43,762 bases of DNA from Candidatus Brockarchaeota archaeon (GTDB lineage Archaea > Thermoproteota > EX4484-205 > JAAOZP01). The notes under the pieces were generated by a model. It was not told where the DNA came from. It ran no database searches and saw only the letters and a program-made list of their open reading frames with translations. How positions within the stretch are numbered: the first letter of the stretch is position 1; each line of letters starts with the position of its first letter. Below, piece by piece: positions 14,605 through 24,014 of this stretch. Position numbers and translations under genes: made by a program. The stretch lies in assembly GCA_017601225.1 (NCBI GenBank), contig JAFNIX010000017.1:1-43762 (forward strand). The letters run 5' to 3'.

Positions 14605-17600
14605 TTAAACACCATAGGGGTTCGGATATATTGCGGGTATCTCCATCCTCCTCGGGTAAACAGGCCTTGTGACGAGCAGGGTCGCAGCCAGGAAGACGGC
14701 TGCCTCTATAAGGGTGAACACGACAGCCCAGTTTGCCAAGTCGGGAAGCTCCTCTATGTTTATCCCGTAGCCCATGGCTACACTGGTGCTCACGATTGCT
14801 GCTGCAGCCAGCACCGCTACCAGCGACATTATTCCCAAAATTGGAGAGTAGCGCCGATGCTCCTGATGCTCTTCTTCGCGCCTCCTACGGATTAAACGAG
14901 AAAGGACTGTTGACACTATGCCGGTTAAAAGCGAGTAGGGTATTGACTCAGCCACCGGGTTGGCTGCGAAGAAAACTGCGTTAACCATCATAGGTTCCGA
15001 GGCTTTCAGCGAGACTGTTTTCTGACGCCCCTGAGCGTCCCCAGCCCATTCTTTGAAAACAGCCCATTCGCCCCCGCCTATCTTGTTCGGGCTGGAGACG
15101 GTGAGGGTTACCCTACTGTCTTTCCTCACCCATTCCCTGAACGGGGATGCTGGAGTGACGTCCACCACGTAGGCCTGGCTCTTCTCCACAGACAGCCTTA
15201 CGGTGTAGGGCTGGTTCACACCAACTACGTTTACAGTCAAAAGTATCTCTGTTACATAGATCATGGAGATGTTGAGAGGCTTATCCACAGTAAAGCCTAG
15301 GTTCACGTTTGAAGTGACGGGTTTCCCGTTTATAGCCCAGCCTTCGAAACAATACCTTGTATCCTGAGCCCCGTAAACGGTTTCAGGCGCCGGCCCAATC
15401 TCAACCCTGCTTCCCGCAGAGTAATACTGAGCGTAAACATTGAAGCCGGGTGGAAGGGTTTGAGGAACCCTTGGTACAGACAGCAAGACCCCGTTTGGAG
15501 CAGTCGTATTGTACACCACCAGGTATTGAGTATCCCAGCCGGCTATTACAGTATACGGCTTAACCATGATCAGGGTTCCAGCAGGCTCCCTGAGGCTTAC
15601 GTCTCCATGCCAGTTTAGGAAAACCCTCATCGTGCCGTTCCCATGGTTGACAGGCGTGTTTACTCCGAATCTTGCTTCAGAGTTTACAGGATACCAGCCG
15701 CTCCCATACGGGTCGCCGTAATCGCTTAAAACCCTTAAATAGTACATCGTGGGCTCCCACTCCGCCCTCTCCTCAACAGGCCCAGTCATTATTACCTGCG
15801 CAGGATTATCGGGCCCAGTGTAGTGTCTCCCGGTTCCGCTTCCAACCCAGCCTTTAAACGTGTACTCAACCCCCTCCTCCTCACCCCTCACCACGCTGGG
15901 TGTCACGGAGAATACTGCTTCAGCACCCTCGTCGTACCATCCTGAGCCCGTGGTCACCCCGTGGTCGGAGTAGACCGTCAGCCTGTGCTGCACATTGTAG
16001 TAGGCGACATAGACTGCCCCCGGCTTATCCGCTACGATTGTTCTGTCAGCCTGTTTTGAACCGTCTGACCATTCTCTGAAAACATATCTTGTGCCCCCTG
16101 CCTCCTCAACCCCTGGAACAATAACCTCGTGAGAGGACCCTGGAACCCAGTTTAGCACTACCGGCAGGCTCGTGTAAACAGTGCCGTCCACCGTGATCAC
16201 ACCCTGTCTCGGGCTCTTGTCGAAAGTCACCGTGTATACTGTTGCCGCCCAGTTTGCAACAGCGGTCTTAGGACCATTCATGATTATCGGGTTGCTGGTT
16301 AGGCCTGTTCCAGAAGCGTCGCCACTCCAGCCTGTGAACACGTATTGCACACCGCCCTCTACAACGCTCCCGGTTTCAAGCGTTGCGTAAGCGGTGGAGC
16401 CCTCGCCGTACCATCCTGCTCCTCCAGGGGTGCCGTACGGCGAAACCACCGTCAGATAATACTGTGTTGAGAAGTATGCTGTCACAGTTTCAGACACGCT
16501 GGGAACCGTGTAGACATGTGTCTGAGCCCCGCCGTCGCTCCAGCCTGCCCAGACGTATCTAGTGCCTGTTGCCCCTGGGACGGTTGAAACAGCCTCCAGC
16601 ACGTGGGTTGTCCCAGTCACCCAGGTGAAAGTCACAGGCGTGGCATAGGGCACGCCGTCAACCCTTATGAAGCCCAGGCCAGTAACGGGGCTGGAGGATA
16701 TGGTTATTGAAACAACGTTTATGACGAATATGGCTGAAAGGCCGCCTGGCCCACCGACCCTCATAATGGTCATCTGACTCGCGTAGTCGTCCACAGAGAC
16801 TCCTCCTGTTGCCTGCCAGCTTGAGAACCAGTAGCCGGCTGGAGGATTCGGGTAAACCTGGACGGATGTTCCCTCGTCGTAAAACTCGCTTTCACCATTA
16901 TTCTTAACCACTCCCCCAACCGTTATACTGCCGGATGCCGGGTTAGCGTAGAAAGTAACCCTGTACTGGGCGATCCAGTTGAAAGTAATCGTATGGGGGC
17001 TCTGCACGTCGGTGAAAACATGGCTTGTGCTCCCGTCTTCAACAGGCGGGTTGCTGTCGAGAGTGTAGCCTTTACACCTGTACCTCGCCGCCTCAGACTC
17101 GTAGGCGGGGGAGGTTACGCTCACCAGTAGGCTTCCACCCTGGTCCACCCATTGCGAGGGTGTTGGAGAGCCGTGGGCGCTGTTAACCTGGATCCAGAAC
17201 TGTTTCTTCCAGTGGAAAACAATGGTGTGCGGAGCCTGCACGTTGACGAAAGTGTGGCTCAACCCTTCTTGAACAGGGTTCTCATCCACCCTGAATCCCG
17301 TGCAGATCCATTGATGCTGGTTGACAACGGTTTCAGCCGGGCTTGTTACTGAGGCGGTGAAGCTGGCTCCCTCGTCAACCCATGTTGAGGGGGTTGGACT
17401 ACCATGGTCGCTAACCACGTTTATATAGTACTGGGCAGTGTACCGTGCTTCTTCATATACTGGTTCTGAAATCGGGCCGAAGTCATGGGAGACGCTCGGC
17501 GAGGTGCCTGAGACGGAGACGAGCCTAAACCGTTTTCCAGCCACTGTTGTTAACACGGTTTCCTCGTAAGAATAGCTTACGGTTGTCCCAGCGTCAACCC

Positions 17601-20600
17601 ACTCCTCGTAGAAAGCATCCTCCACGTTTCTGCTGAAAACAGTGCCGCCCACAGTTATGGTGACCACTCTCCCGCCGGCGGCTTCACCACTAAGCCCAGA
17701 CCAAGATATTGCAACCCTGTACTGGGCAGTGTAAGTTATTGTCTGCGTCAGCTGAGACGGCACGCTTAATGTTCCTGATGAGGGTGATGCAACATATCTT
17801 GTTCCAGGCTCCACAATGATAAGCGTCGAAACGCTCCAAGAGTAGACCCCGGTTTGAACATTGCTGAAAACTATAGTGTTCGACGTTGAGGATTTCGTCA
17901 CCCCGTTGAAGGTAACGCTCCACTCAACCCCAGTGGGCAAGCCTACACGGGTGAAGGAGACTGTGTAGAAGGTTGTGAAGCACGCTGTCACCGTGCCCTT
18001 GCCGTTTACGGTTACACTGGTGTGCTGCGATGAGGCGTCAACTATGGTTATTGACGGATTGTCCACAACCCATTCTGAGAACGAGAACCCGGGGTTGGCT
18101 TCAGCAAATATGCTGACCTGGACCCCATTGTCATACCAGCCGGCTCCGGAGGGAACGGTTACTCCTGCGCCAGGCGGGTTGACCGTGAACGCGACCAGCC
18201 ATTGTGCAACATAGTTTCCAGTCACTGACGCTGGACCCGTTGCGATAAGAGGTGTTTCAGGGCCGGTTACACCGACTAGCCGGAACCGCTTACCTGGGTC
18301 GCTGGTTGAAACAATGTTTTCAAAACTGTAGATCACTGAAACACCATTATCCACCCATATTGTGAAGGGCAGGTCGCCAATGCTCTTCGCCGAGCCTTCG
18401 ACAGTGACAACGGTTCCAGAAGCCGTTTCATCTAAGCCGTTCTGGTTGAACACAACCCTGTACTGGGTCTTCCAGCTGGCAACCGCCGTCTTCGGCGAAT
18501 CCATCGTGACCGGGTTTGAAGTTGAGCCTGTTCCCGAGGCGTCTCCGCTCCAGTGCGAGAAAACATGGCGTACGCCTTCCGGCCCTTCTACAATCAAGGG
18601 GTCTACTGTAGCATAGGCTGTTGAACCCTCGTCATACCATCCTTCGCCGCCAGCAGTTCCGTACGGCGTGCTCACAGTCAGATAGTATTGGTGTTTCCAC
18701 GAGGCCGTTTGAGTAATCGGGCTGTTCACAGTTATTTGAGCCGGGTTCTCCATGCCGCTGTAGGACCCGCTTCCAGCCCCTGTCCACCCAAGCCAAACAT
18801 AGCGTTCACCCTCAACTGTTGAAGGCGGGGTGGCGGTTATCTCCACGGTTGAACCGGCGTCGAACCATCCGCTGCCGGGGCTGACTCCACCGTGGCTAGT
18901 GACCATTGTCAGGTAGTACTGTGTCTTATAGCTGCCCGTGACTGTAATCGGACCCGTGACAATCAAGGGTGTGGAGGCGTCTACGCCGGTCAGCACATAC
19001 TGCTTCTGGTTGACTGCAGCGACCAGCAGGCTCCTATAGTTGAAGACTATGCTTGCTCCAGCATCATACCAGGCGGCGTAGCCCTCCCTCCCGTAGTCGG
19101 CGCCGTCAACAGTCATAACTGCTCCGGTGAAGTCGACGTCAACACCCGTCTGGGTGAAGACAACATGATGCTGGGTTCTCCAGGCCCATGTTATGCTTGA
19201 AGGCATTTCTATGGTGAAGACCACTGCAGTATCCGTCCCTGAGGATGGGACGCTCCCCGTGCCCGTCCAGCCTGTGCAAACGTTCCGGGTGCCGGCGGCG
19301 TCAACAGGCCATGGCGAGGTGACAGAGGCTGTTACCACTGTTCCAGCGTCGAACCATCCGCTGCTCGGATTTGGTGCTCCATAAGGGGAGTCAACCGTAA
19401 GATAGTATTGGAGAACATAGTGGGCTGTAGCCGTGTGGGGCATGCTCATGCTCACCGTAATAGGGTTGACCCCTGGGCCCTGCGAAGCCCCGTCTATGCT
19501 CCAGTGGCTGAACCTGTAGCGGACACCCTGTGAAACAGGTATTGCTCCGGGAGCGGTTAAAGAGACCAAGGTGTTCGCGTCGTGCCATCCTCCGCCCGGA
19601 ATATTTGCCAATCCTCCCGGCTCGGTTTCGACGCTCAAGAAGTATTGGGTAACGTAGCTGCCAACTATTAACGTGGACGAGGAGACTTGGAAAGGCGAAC
19701 CCGGCCCGGTGACAGAGCTGAGCGTGAACCGTTTCCCCGTTTCAGAGCTTTCCACAGTTTCAGCGTAACCATAGCTGATCCAATCGTTCTCGTCATACCA
19801 CTCGCTGAACGGTAGGTCACCGTAGCTCTTAGCCACACCGTTAACAGTAACGACCACCCCGGTTGCAGAACCGTCGAGACCAGTCTGGTCGAAGCCCACT
19901 AGACACTGCCTCTTGAAGTATGCGGTGTAGGTGGCGTCGCCTGTCGCCGTCACAGCGTGGCTGATTCCCCCGCCGTCGCTCCAATAAACCCAAGTGTAAA
20001 TCGTGTTCTCCTTAAGCTGCGGCGAAATGGTGCCGATAGTGTGCACAGTGCCGCTTAGCCAGGTGAAGGTTTGCGGGGACGTGTAGACAGCCCCGTCGAC
20101 AGTTATGCTCAACCCTTCCGGCTCAGTGGTAACCGTCACTGTGAAAACCTCGATTATGATTATCGCGTAAGCGTCTGCCTGATTATCGTTCCCAGGAGGC
20201 TTCTGATGATAGAGCCTGGCCCTTATGATCCATTCTCCACCCGTGTTCAACGCTCGGGAATCAGTGAAGTTAAACTCGTATTTTCCACCACCCACGTCCC
20301 TCGGCAGAGAAGTCTCCGCCTGATCGTTCTGGAAGACAACCGCGCCGCCATGCTCCCAGACCAATTGAACATGGTATTGATCAGGCCGCCCAGGAGGGGT
20401 GGTGAAGCTTGCAAACCCCTTAACGGTAAACAGGTTGCCTTCCTGGGAGGGCGGGTAAAGCACAATCTTGGGGTATGTTACACCCGCCTGCAGAGGTGCG
20501 GGCAGCAGTGGGAGTAGGAACAGGAGCATCATAATCATGGCGAATGCTCCCGCCCCTGCTTTTCCCAGACGCCCAGCCTTATCGAAACTTGTTTGAAATC

Positions 20601-20607
20601 TGCTCAT
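14605..20607 (-). CDS. Giant 2000-residue InlB-B-like repeat surface protein
   Basis: An exported protein of 2000 residues. A signal peptide (about 15-40) leads into an N-terminal beta domain, then roughly 21 tandem modules of 70-100 residues. At about 1890-1995 follow hydrophobic segments separated by a charged RRRREEEHQEHRR loop. The modules resemble divergent InlB B-repeats: a strand such as QYYLTV, then a Gly/Pro turn, GWYDEGS, a further strand, RYVFxGWSGD, and a closing TAxW. Two flavours are interleaved: the YYLTV-SPYG-GWYDEG type and a YRVVFxQxGLD type with an internal VTVxG strand. The module order looks like ancient duplication, not recent identical repeats. It is likely a fibrous cell-surface or adhesion protein. 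A smaller propeller protein at 35.6-37.4 kb carries the same module. Confidence 0.85.
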   Translation of the reverse strand: MSRFQTSFDKAGRLGKAGAGAFAMIMMLLFLLPLLPAPLQAGVTYPKIVLYPPSQEGNLFTVKGFASFTTPPGRPDQYHVQLVWEHGGAVVFQNDQAETSLPRDVGGGKYEFNFTDSRALNTGGEWIIRARLYHQKPPGNDNQADAYAIIIIEVFTVTVTTEPEGLSITVDGAVYTSPQTFTWLSGTVHTIGTISPQLKENTIYTWVYWSDGGGISHAVTATGDATYTAYFKRQCLVGFDQTGLDGSATGVVVTVNGVAKSYGDLPFSEWYDENDWISYGYAETVESSETGKRFTLSSVTGPGSPFQVSSSTLIVGSYVTQYFLSVETEPGGLANIPGGGWHDANTLVSLTAPGAIPVSQGVRYRFSHWSIDGASQGPGVNPITVSMSMPHTATAHYVLQYYLTVDSPYGAPNPSSGWFDAGTVVTASVTSPWPVDAAGTRNVCTGWTGTGSVPSSGTDTAVVFTIEMPSSITWAWRTQHHVVFTQTGVDVDFTGAVMTVDGADYGREGYAAWYDAGASIVFNYRSLLVAAVNQKQYVLTGVDASTPLIVTGPITVTGSYKTQYYLTMVTSHGGVSPGSGWFDAGSTVEITATPPSTVEGERYVWLGWTGAGSGSYSGMENPAQITVNSPITQTASWKHQYYLTVSTPYGTAGGEGWYDEGSTAYATVDPLIVEGPEGVRHVFSHWSGDASGTGSTSNPVTMDSPKTAVASWKTQYRVVFNQNGLDETASGTVVTVEGSAKSIGDLPFTIWVDNGVSVIYSFENIVSTSDPGKRFRLVGVTGPETPLIATGPASVTGNYVAQWLVAFTVNPPGAGVTVPSGAGWYDNGVQVSIFAEANPGFSFSEWVVDNPSITIVDASSQHTSVTVNGKGTVTACFTTFYTVSFTRVGLPTGVEWSVTFNGVTKSSTSNTIVFSNVQTGVYSWSVSTLIIVEPGTRYVASPSSGTLSVPSQLTQTITYTAQYRVAISWSGLSGEAAGGRVVTITVGGTVFSRNVEDAFYEEWVDAGTTVSYSYEETVLTTVAGKRFRLVSVSGTSPSVSHDFGPISEPVYEEARYTAQYYINVVSDHGSPTPSTWVDEGASFTASVTSPAETVVNQHQWICTGFRVDENPVQEGLSHTFVNVQAPHTIVFHWKKQFWIQVNSAHGSPTPSQWVDQGGSLLVSVTSPAYESEAARYRCKGYTLDSNPPVEDGSTSHVFTDVQSPHTITFNWIAQYRVTFYANPASGSITVGGVVKNNGESEFYDEGTSVQVYPNPPAGYWFSSWQATGGVSVDDYASQMTIMRVGGPGGLSAIFVINVVSITISSSPVTGLGFIRVDGVPYATPVTFTWVTGTTHVLEAVSTVPGATGTRYVWAGWSDGGAQTHVYTVPSVSETVTAYFSTQYYLTVVSPYGTPGGAGWYGEGSTAYATLETGSVVEGGVQYVFTGWSGDASGTGLTSNPIIMNGPKTAVANWAATVYTVTFDKSPRQGVITVDGTVYTSLPVVLNWVPGSSHEVIVPGVEEAGGTRYVFREWSDGSKQADRTIVADKPGAVYVAYYNVQHRLTVYSDHGVTTGSGWYDEGAEAVFSVTPSVVRGEEEGVEYTFKGWVGSGTGRHYTGPDNPAQVIMTGPVEERAEWEPTMYYLRVLSDYGDPYGSGWYPVNSEARFGVNTPVNHGNGTMRVFLNWHGDVSLREPAGTLIMVKPYTVIAGWDTQYLVVYNTTAPNGVLLSVPRVPQTLPPGFNVYAQYYSAGSRVEIGPAPETVYGAQDTRYCFEGWAINGKPVTSNVNLGFTVDKPLNISMIYVTEILLTVNVVGVNQPYTVRLSVEKSQAYVVDVTPASPFREWVRKDSRVTLTVSSPNKIGGGEWAVFKEWAGDAQGRQKTVSLKASEPMMVNAVFFAANPVAESIPYSLLTGIVSTVLSRLIRRRREEEHQEHRRYSPILGIMSLVAVLAAAAIVSTSVAMGYGINIEELPDLANWAVVFTLIEAAVFLAATLLVTRPVYPRRMEIPAIYPNPYGV

Positions 20608-20631
20608 TGTTTGTCCGCAAGATTACAAACA
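20608..20631. promoter_or_regulatory. Inverted repeat over the start region of the giant protein gene
   Basis: TGTTTGT (20608-20614) and ACAAACA (20625-20631) form a perfect 7-bp inverted repeat with a 10-base spacer. It lies directly upstream of the start codon at 20607 and just downstream of the TATA element at 20636-20645. It covers the predicted transcription start, a natural position for repressor binding; a hairpin in the short leader is the alternative. Confidence 0.4.
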
Positions 20632-20635
20632 GCCC

Positions 20636-20645
20636 ATTATTTAAC
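20636..20645 (-). promoter_or_regulatory. TATA box of the giant repeat protein gene
   Basis: The minus strand reads GTTAAATAAT, centred about 34 nt upstream of the ATG at 20607, giving a predicted leader of about 8 nt. The surrounding 20640-20740 region is unusually A/T rich compared with the coding sequence. Confidence 0.45.
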
Positions 20646-20821
20646 CTTTTTATGAAAAATAAACGTTTTAAGCCTATTTTTTTAAAAAATGCGCATAAAA
20701 AGGCTTTTAATGAAAAAATTTTAACCCGCTACTGTCTTAAAAACGACACCCGGAGGAAGAGTCTCTACACCTAAACCGGTTTTCAACACAGAAACCATTC
20801 CCAGCCTTATCACTGGCAGTT

Positions 20822-20842
20822 AACGCCTTTGCAGCAGGCGTT
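20822..20842. promoter_or_regulatory. Inverted repeat upstream of the flavoprotein promoter
   Basis: AACGCC (20822-20827) and GGCGTT (20837-20842) form a perfect 6-9-6 inverted repeat. It ends nine bases before the TTAATAAAAA element (20851-20860) that lies about 24 nt upstream of the flavoprotein ATG. Its place beside the TATA box suggests an operator or activator site; the evidence is positional only. Confidence 0.35.
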
Positions 20843-20878
20843 CAGAACGCTTAATAAAAAGCCTCGATAATAATAATC

Positions 20879-21667
20879 ATGCGGGTACTGGCTGTTAACG
20901 GTTCTCCGCACAGAGACGGGTTTTGCAAGAGAATTCTAAACAGGATAATCGAGGGGGTGGGGGAGAAGGGGGCTAGCGTTGAGCTGGTCGACCTCTCCGG
21001 TAAAACGATCCAGCCCTGCTCGGCGTGTGGAAACGCTGAATGCTGGCAGAGCATGAGGTGCATCCTTAGGGATGACGGGCTTGAGCTGAGGCGTCTTTTC
21101 AACGAGTGCGACGCGCTTGTTTTCGCAGCGCCTGTTTACTTCCTCTCCGTGAACGGGCTTGCGAAAAACTTCATGGACAGGATGAGGAACTACCGTGGGG
21201 ATGTTAGACCCTCCATTGCGGTGGCTGTAGCAGGTGGAACGGGAAAGGGCTGCGTAACAGCTCTCCAAGAGATCTGCAGATGGATGGTTCTCGTCGGCTT
21301 CAGCCCTGTTGTAGCTGAGCCTGTTACAAGGTATAATCTCGACCTGGCCATGGGATGGGCTAAGTCCTGGGGCATGATGCTTGTGGAGAAAAACCATTGG
21401 GTGAAGGGGAGGGATCTTTACAGCATGCTTTCAGAGCTCGAAAGGCTGCCGTACATGCGGTACACTGTTACAGACGAGATTCTGTATCTAGCTAGGTCCG
21501 CGGTTGAAGCGCTGGCCAGGAGGAGCATTGTGGAGCAGACCGCTGAGCTGGCTAGGCTGGTTGAGGAGGCTGAAGCAAGGCTTAGAACAGGATGCTGGGA
21601 CGAGGGCCTTAGGCTGGCGGTTGAGGCGCATGAGAGGAGCATGAGGCTTTTCAACAGGCTTACTTAA
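20879..21667 (+). CDS. NADPH-dependent FMN reductase / iron-sulfur flavoprotein family
   Basis: A 262-residue protein with a flavodoxin-like fold. It opens with VLAVNGSPHRDGF, the FMN phosphate-binding loop of the NADPH-dependent FMN reductase family. Four cysteines follow in C-x2-C-x4-C-x5-C spacing (Cys47, 50, 55, 61), close to the compact 4Fe-4S motif of methanogen-type iron-sulfur flavoproteins. AAPVYFLSVNGLAKNFMDR is the family's second flavin loop. The C-terminal 70 residues are helical and charged, longer than usual for the family. The gene is probably leaderless: a TTAATAAAAA box lies about 24 nt before the ATG. The physiological electron acceptor (quinone, oxygen or other) cannot be told. 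Confidence 0.8.
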   Translation: MRVLAVNGSPHRDGFCKRILNRIIEGVGEKGASVELVDLSGKTIQPCSACGNAECWQSMRCILRDDGLELRRLFNECDALVFAAPVYFLSVNGLAKNFMDRMRNYRGDVRPSIAVAVAGGTGKGCVTALQEICRWMVLVGFSPVVAEPVTRYNLDLAMGWAKSWGMMLVEKNHWVKGRDLYSMLSELERLPYMRYTVTDEILYLARSAVEALARRSIVEQTAELARLVEEAEARLRTGCWDEGLRLAVEAHERSMRLFNRLT

Positions 21668-21685
21668 CCCAGCGTTTAAACGGGC

Positions 21686-22474
21686 TCATGTTCTCCTGCA
21701 GACATGCTTGTCCCCAAGCCCAAGCATAACCACGTTTACGCACAGCCCCCAGCGCTCAGCGATCTCCTTCACAAGCAAAGGGTCTTCACGCGTCCTTCTC
21801 CAGAGGTCCCAGTGCACAGGTATTAGTGTCCGAGCGCCAAGGTCCCTAGCCGCCTCAACAGTGTCGCAAGCATTCATGTAATACTTGTGGCCACGCGGGT
21901 TCCTGCCTAGGGAGAGGAAGGCCACGTCGACACCGCCCTGCTCCCCGATCTTTGAAAACTCTTCGCAGAACTTGCTGTCGCCGGAGTGGAAAAGCCTGAC
22001 GCCGCCAGCCTCTAAGATGAATGATATTGCTGACTCCGCGTCAGGATCGTTCGCAAACCACGCTGTCACAGTAACGTCGTTAAGGCTGAATGACTCGCCG
22101 GGCTTAAGGGTGATCACCCTGTTTTTCTCAACCCCCCATTCGATGAACCTGCGGCAGGAGGACTCCGGCCCGATGAAAATGGCTCCCGTAGCCTTAGCGA
22201 CCTTGATAACAGTGCTCCTCTCGCAATGATCCTCGTGCTCATGGGTTGACAGGAACAGGTTGCAGAAACGTATCTCCCAAGGGTCCAGGGGCACAGGGAT
22301 CATCCTAACCCAGTCGCTCGAACCGGTTGAGCCGAAGAACGGGTCTATGAAGACGGTGGAACCGGGTGTTTTAACAACTATGCCGGCGCCTCCTATGCTC
22401 CAGGCAACCGCAGAGTCATGCTCGACGCTTGTTCCCTCAATCTCTTCGAGGAGAAGCCTACCCCACTGGCTCAT
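21686..22474 (-). CDS. UlaG-like metallo-beta-lactamase-fold hydrolase
   Basis: A 262-residue cytoplasmic protein of the metallo-beta-lactamase superfamily, with the metal motif STHEHEDH at about residues 76-83, the FHSGDSKF strand (third ligand Asp region) and IPVHWDLW near the C-terminus. The overall arrangement resembles UlaG, the L-ascorbate-6-phosphate lactonase, and related archaeal lactonase-like proteins, but the substrate is not established. I use the ATG at 22474 because GAGGT lies five bases upstream and a TATA element reading GGTTAAATACTGG (22503-22515) sits at the right distance. A start at 22522 would place the TATA box within the coding region. It is divergent from the PHP-domain gene. 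Confidence 0.75.
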   Translation of the reverse strand: MSQWGRLLLEEIEGTSVEHDSAVAWSIGGAGIVVKTPGSTVFIDPFFGSTGSSDWVRMIPVPLDPWEIRFCNLFLSTHEHEDHCERSTVIKVAKATGAIFIGPESSCRRFIEWGVEKNRVITLKPGESFSLNDVTVTAWFANDPDAESAISFILEAGGVRLFHSGDSKFCEEFSKIGEQGGVDVAFLSLGRNPRGHKYYMNACDTVEAARDLGARTLIPVHWDLWRRTREDPLLVKEIAERWGLCVNVVMLGLGDKHVCRRT

Positions 22475-22533
22475 CTTAAACCTCTTTTTAAAAGGTTTGA
22501 AACCAGTATTTAACCATGGCATTCTCTAAGCAT

Positions 22534-22543
22534 GATTTAAATC
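22534..22543 (+). promoter_or_regulatory. Palindromic TATA element of the PHP-domain gene
   Basis: GATTTAAATC is a perfect 10-bp palindrome centred about 33 nt upstream of the TTG at 22572. Together with the minus-strand element at 22503-22515 it makes a compact divergent promoter for the two hydrolase genes. Confidence 0.4.
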
Positions 22544-22571
22544 CGCGTGAAGCCTTTACGAGCCGGCTGCC

Positions 22572-24014
22572 TTGACGGAACCGGGCGCGACTGTTGGCGA
22601 GCCCTTAACATGGGTGTTTCAAGGAGTGTTAACCCCGAGGGACAAGCAGGAGGACGACTACAAGTATTTACGGTTCAACCTTCCACCAGGCTACGGTTTA
22701 ATAGAGGTCTCCTACGAGTATTCCAGAGATTCGAGGAGCGTTTTAGACATAGGCATGTTAGACCCGGAGGGCTCGTTCAGAGGCTGGAGCGGCTCGGATA
22801 AACCCAGGTTCTCAATATCCGCTTCTAAAGCCACGCCCGGGTATGTTGCCGGCGAGATAAAGCCCGGGCCTTGGACCATCATCCTCGGCCTCGCCAGAAT
22901 ACCGGCCGGCGGATGCAGCTACAGAGTGGTAGTCAAGGCTTGGAGACACGGGGAATACTTGATCGGGGAGCATTGTTTTGAGGAAAGCGTTGCGCCGCAG
23001 GCTGCTCGAAAACCAGCCGTATCCAAGGGGTGGATAAAGGGCGACCTGCATGTTCACAGTCACCATAGCGACGGCAAGCACAGTATTCGTGAACTCGTTG
23101 ACAAGGCTCTTGAACAGGGTCTCGACTACATTGCTGTAACAGACCACAGCACTAACAGCCAGTTTTACGAGATCATGAGGATCAGGGATCCGCCTGTCCT
23201 CCTGATACCTGGGGTCGAAGTCACGACTTACCATGGGCACTTGAACGTATGGGGCGGATCCTGGTTTGACTTCAGAAGAAGGAGGCTTGAAGACTTCGTG
23301 AAACTGGTGAACGAGGTTCATGAGAAGGGGCTCATAGTGTCGGTTGACCATCCGCGGGACCTTGGGGAGCTGTGCATAGGCTGCGACTTCGAGTTTAAAC
23401 AGTTAAGGGGTTTCGACGCCGTTGAAGTTTGGAACGGCCCATGGTTCGTGAAGAACTGGGAGCCGCTTGCATGGTGGCACAGCCTGCTGAGCGAGGGGCT
23501 TAGGGTAACGGCTGTGGGCGGAAGCGACTACCATGGCGGAGAAGGCTCTTTCGTAAGGCTCAGCGAGCCCACTACGTGGATACGCGTCGACTCTCCCTCC
23601 GTGAGGGGTGTGATAAGCTCCGTTAAACAGGGCAGAGTATCCATATCCCAGTCTCCAAGCGGCCCGCTTCTAGAGTTGAAAGCATACTCTGATTCCCGGG
23701 TGTTCGAAACAGGCGACATTGTTGACACGAATCATGGAGAGGGTTTGAAAATAATGGTTGAAGCACAAGGCGGCGAGAATGCTACGCTGAGGCTGATAAC
23801 TTCTCAAGGGGTGGAGGAAACCATCCGTGTTAACAGTAAAGTATTCAAGCATGTGAAGGAGCTCAGGGTGAAACAGGGCTGCATGTTTGCAAGGGCTGAG
23901 CTAGGCTGGTTTACAGACCCTTTTTCAGTCAGCCTTGGCGAGGACGATACCGTTTTCGCTTTGACGAACCCTGTCTATTTTAAACAAGTTTCCTCAGGGT
24001 CCTGCTCCAGGTAG
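22572..24014 (+). CDS. PHP-domain metal-dependent hydrolase with N-terminal beta domain
   Basis: A 480-residue protein. Residues 1-145 form a beta-rich domain with no family I recognise. Residues of about 150-370 are a PHP domain: GDLHVHSHHSDGKHS, IAVTDHSTNS, GVEVTTYHGHLNVWG, SVDHPRDL and AVGGSDYHGG supply the His/Asp/Glu set that binds up to three metal ions. The last 110 residues are beta-rich again. PHP proteins usually hydrolyse phosphoesters. No signal peptide is visible from the TTG at 22572, so it may be cytoplasmic. The stop overlaps the convergent glycerol kinase-like gene by 35 bases. The beta domains flanking the catalytic core are unusual and may bind a polymer. Confidence 0.8.
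   Translation: MTEPGATVGEPLTWVFQGVLTPRDKQEDDYKYLRFNLPPGYGLIEVSYEYSRDSRSVLDIGMLDPEGSFRGWSGSDKPRFSISASKATPGYVAGEIKPGPWTIILGLARIPAGGCSYRVVVKAWRHGEYLIGEHCFEESVAPQAARKPAVSKGWIKGDLHVHSHHSDGKHSIRELVDKALEQGLDYIAVTDHSTNSQFYEIMRIRDPPVLLIPGVEVTTYHGHLNVWGGSWFDFRRRRLEDFVKLVNEVHEKGLIVSVDHPRDLGELCIGCDFEFKQLRGFDAVEVWNGPWFVKNWEPLAWWHSLLSEGLRVTAVGGSDYHGGEGSFVRLSEPTTWIRVDSPSVRGVISSVKQGRVSISQSPSGPLLELKAYSDSRVFETGDIVDTNHGEGLKIMVEAQGGENATLRLITSQGVEETIRVNSKVFKHVKELRVKQGCMFARAELGWFTDPFSVSLGEDDTVFALTNPVYFKQVSSGSCSR

Noticed and set aside
15000..20500. Short nucleotide words such as CAGATAGTATTG recurring many times
   Set aside because: They encode the QYYLTV strand of the protein modules and are not independent DNA repeats or a CRISPR array; spacing and copies vary.
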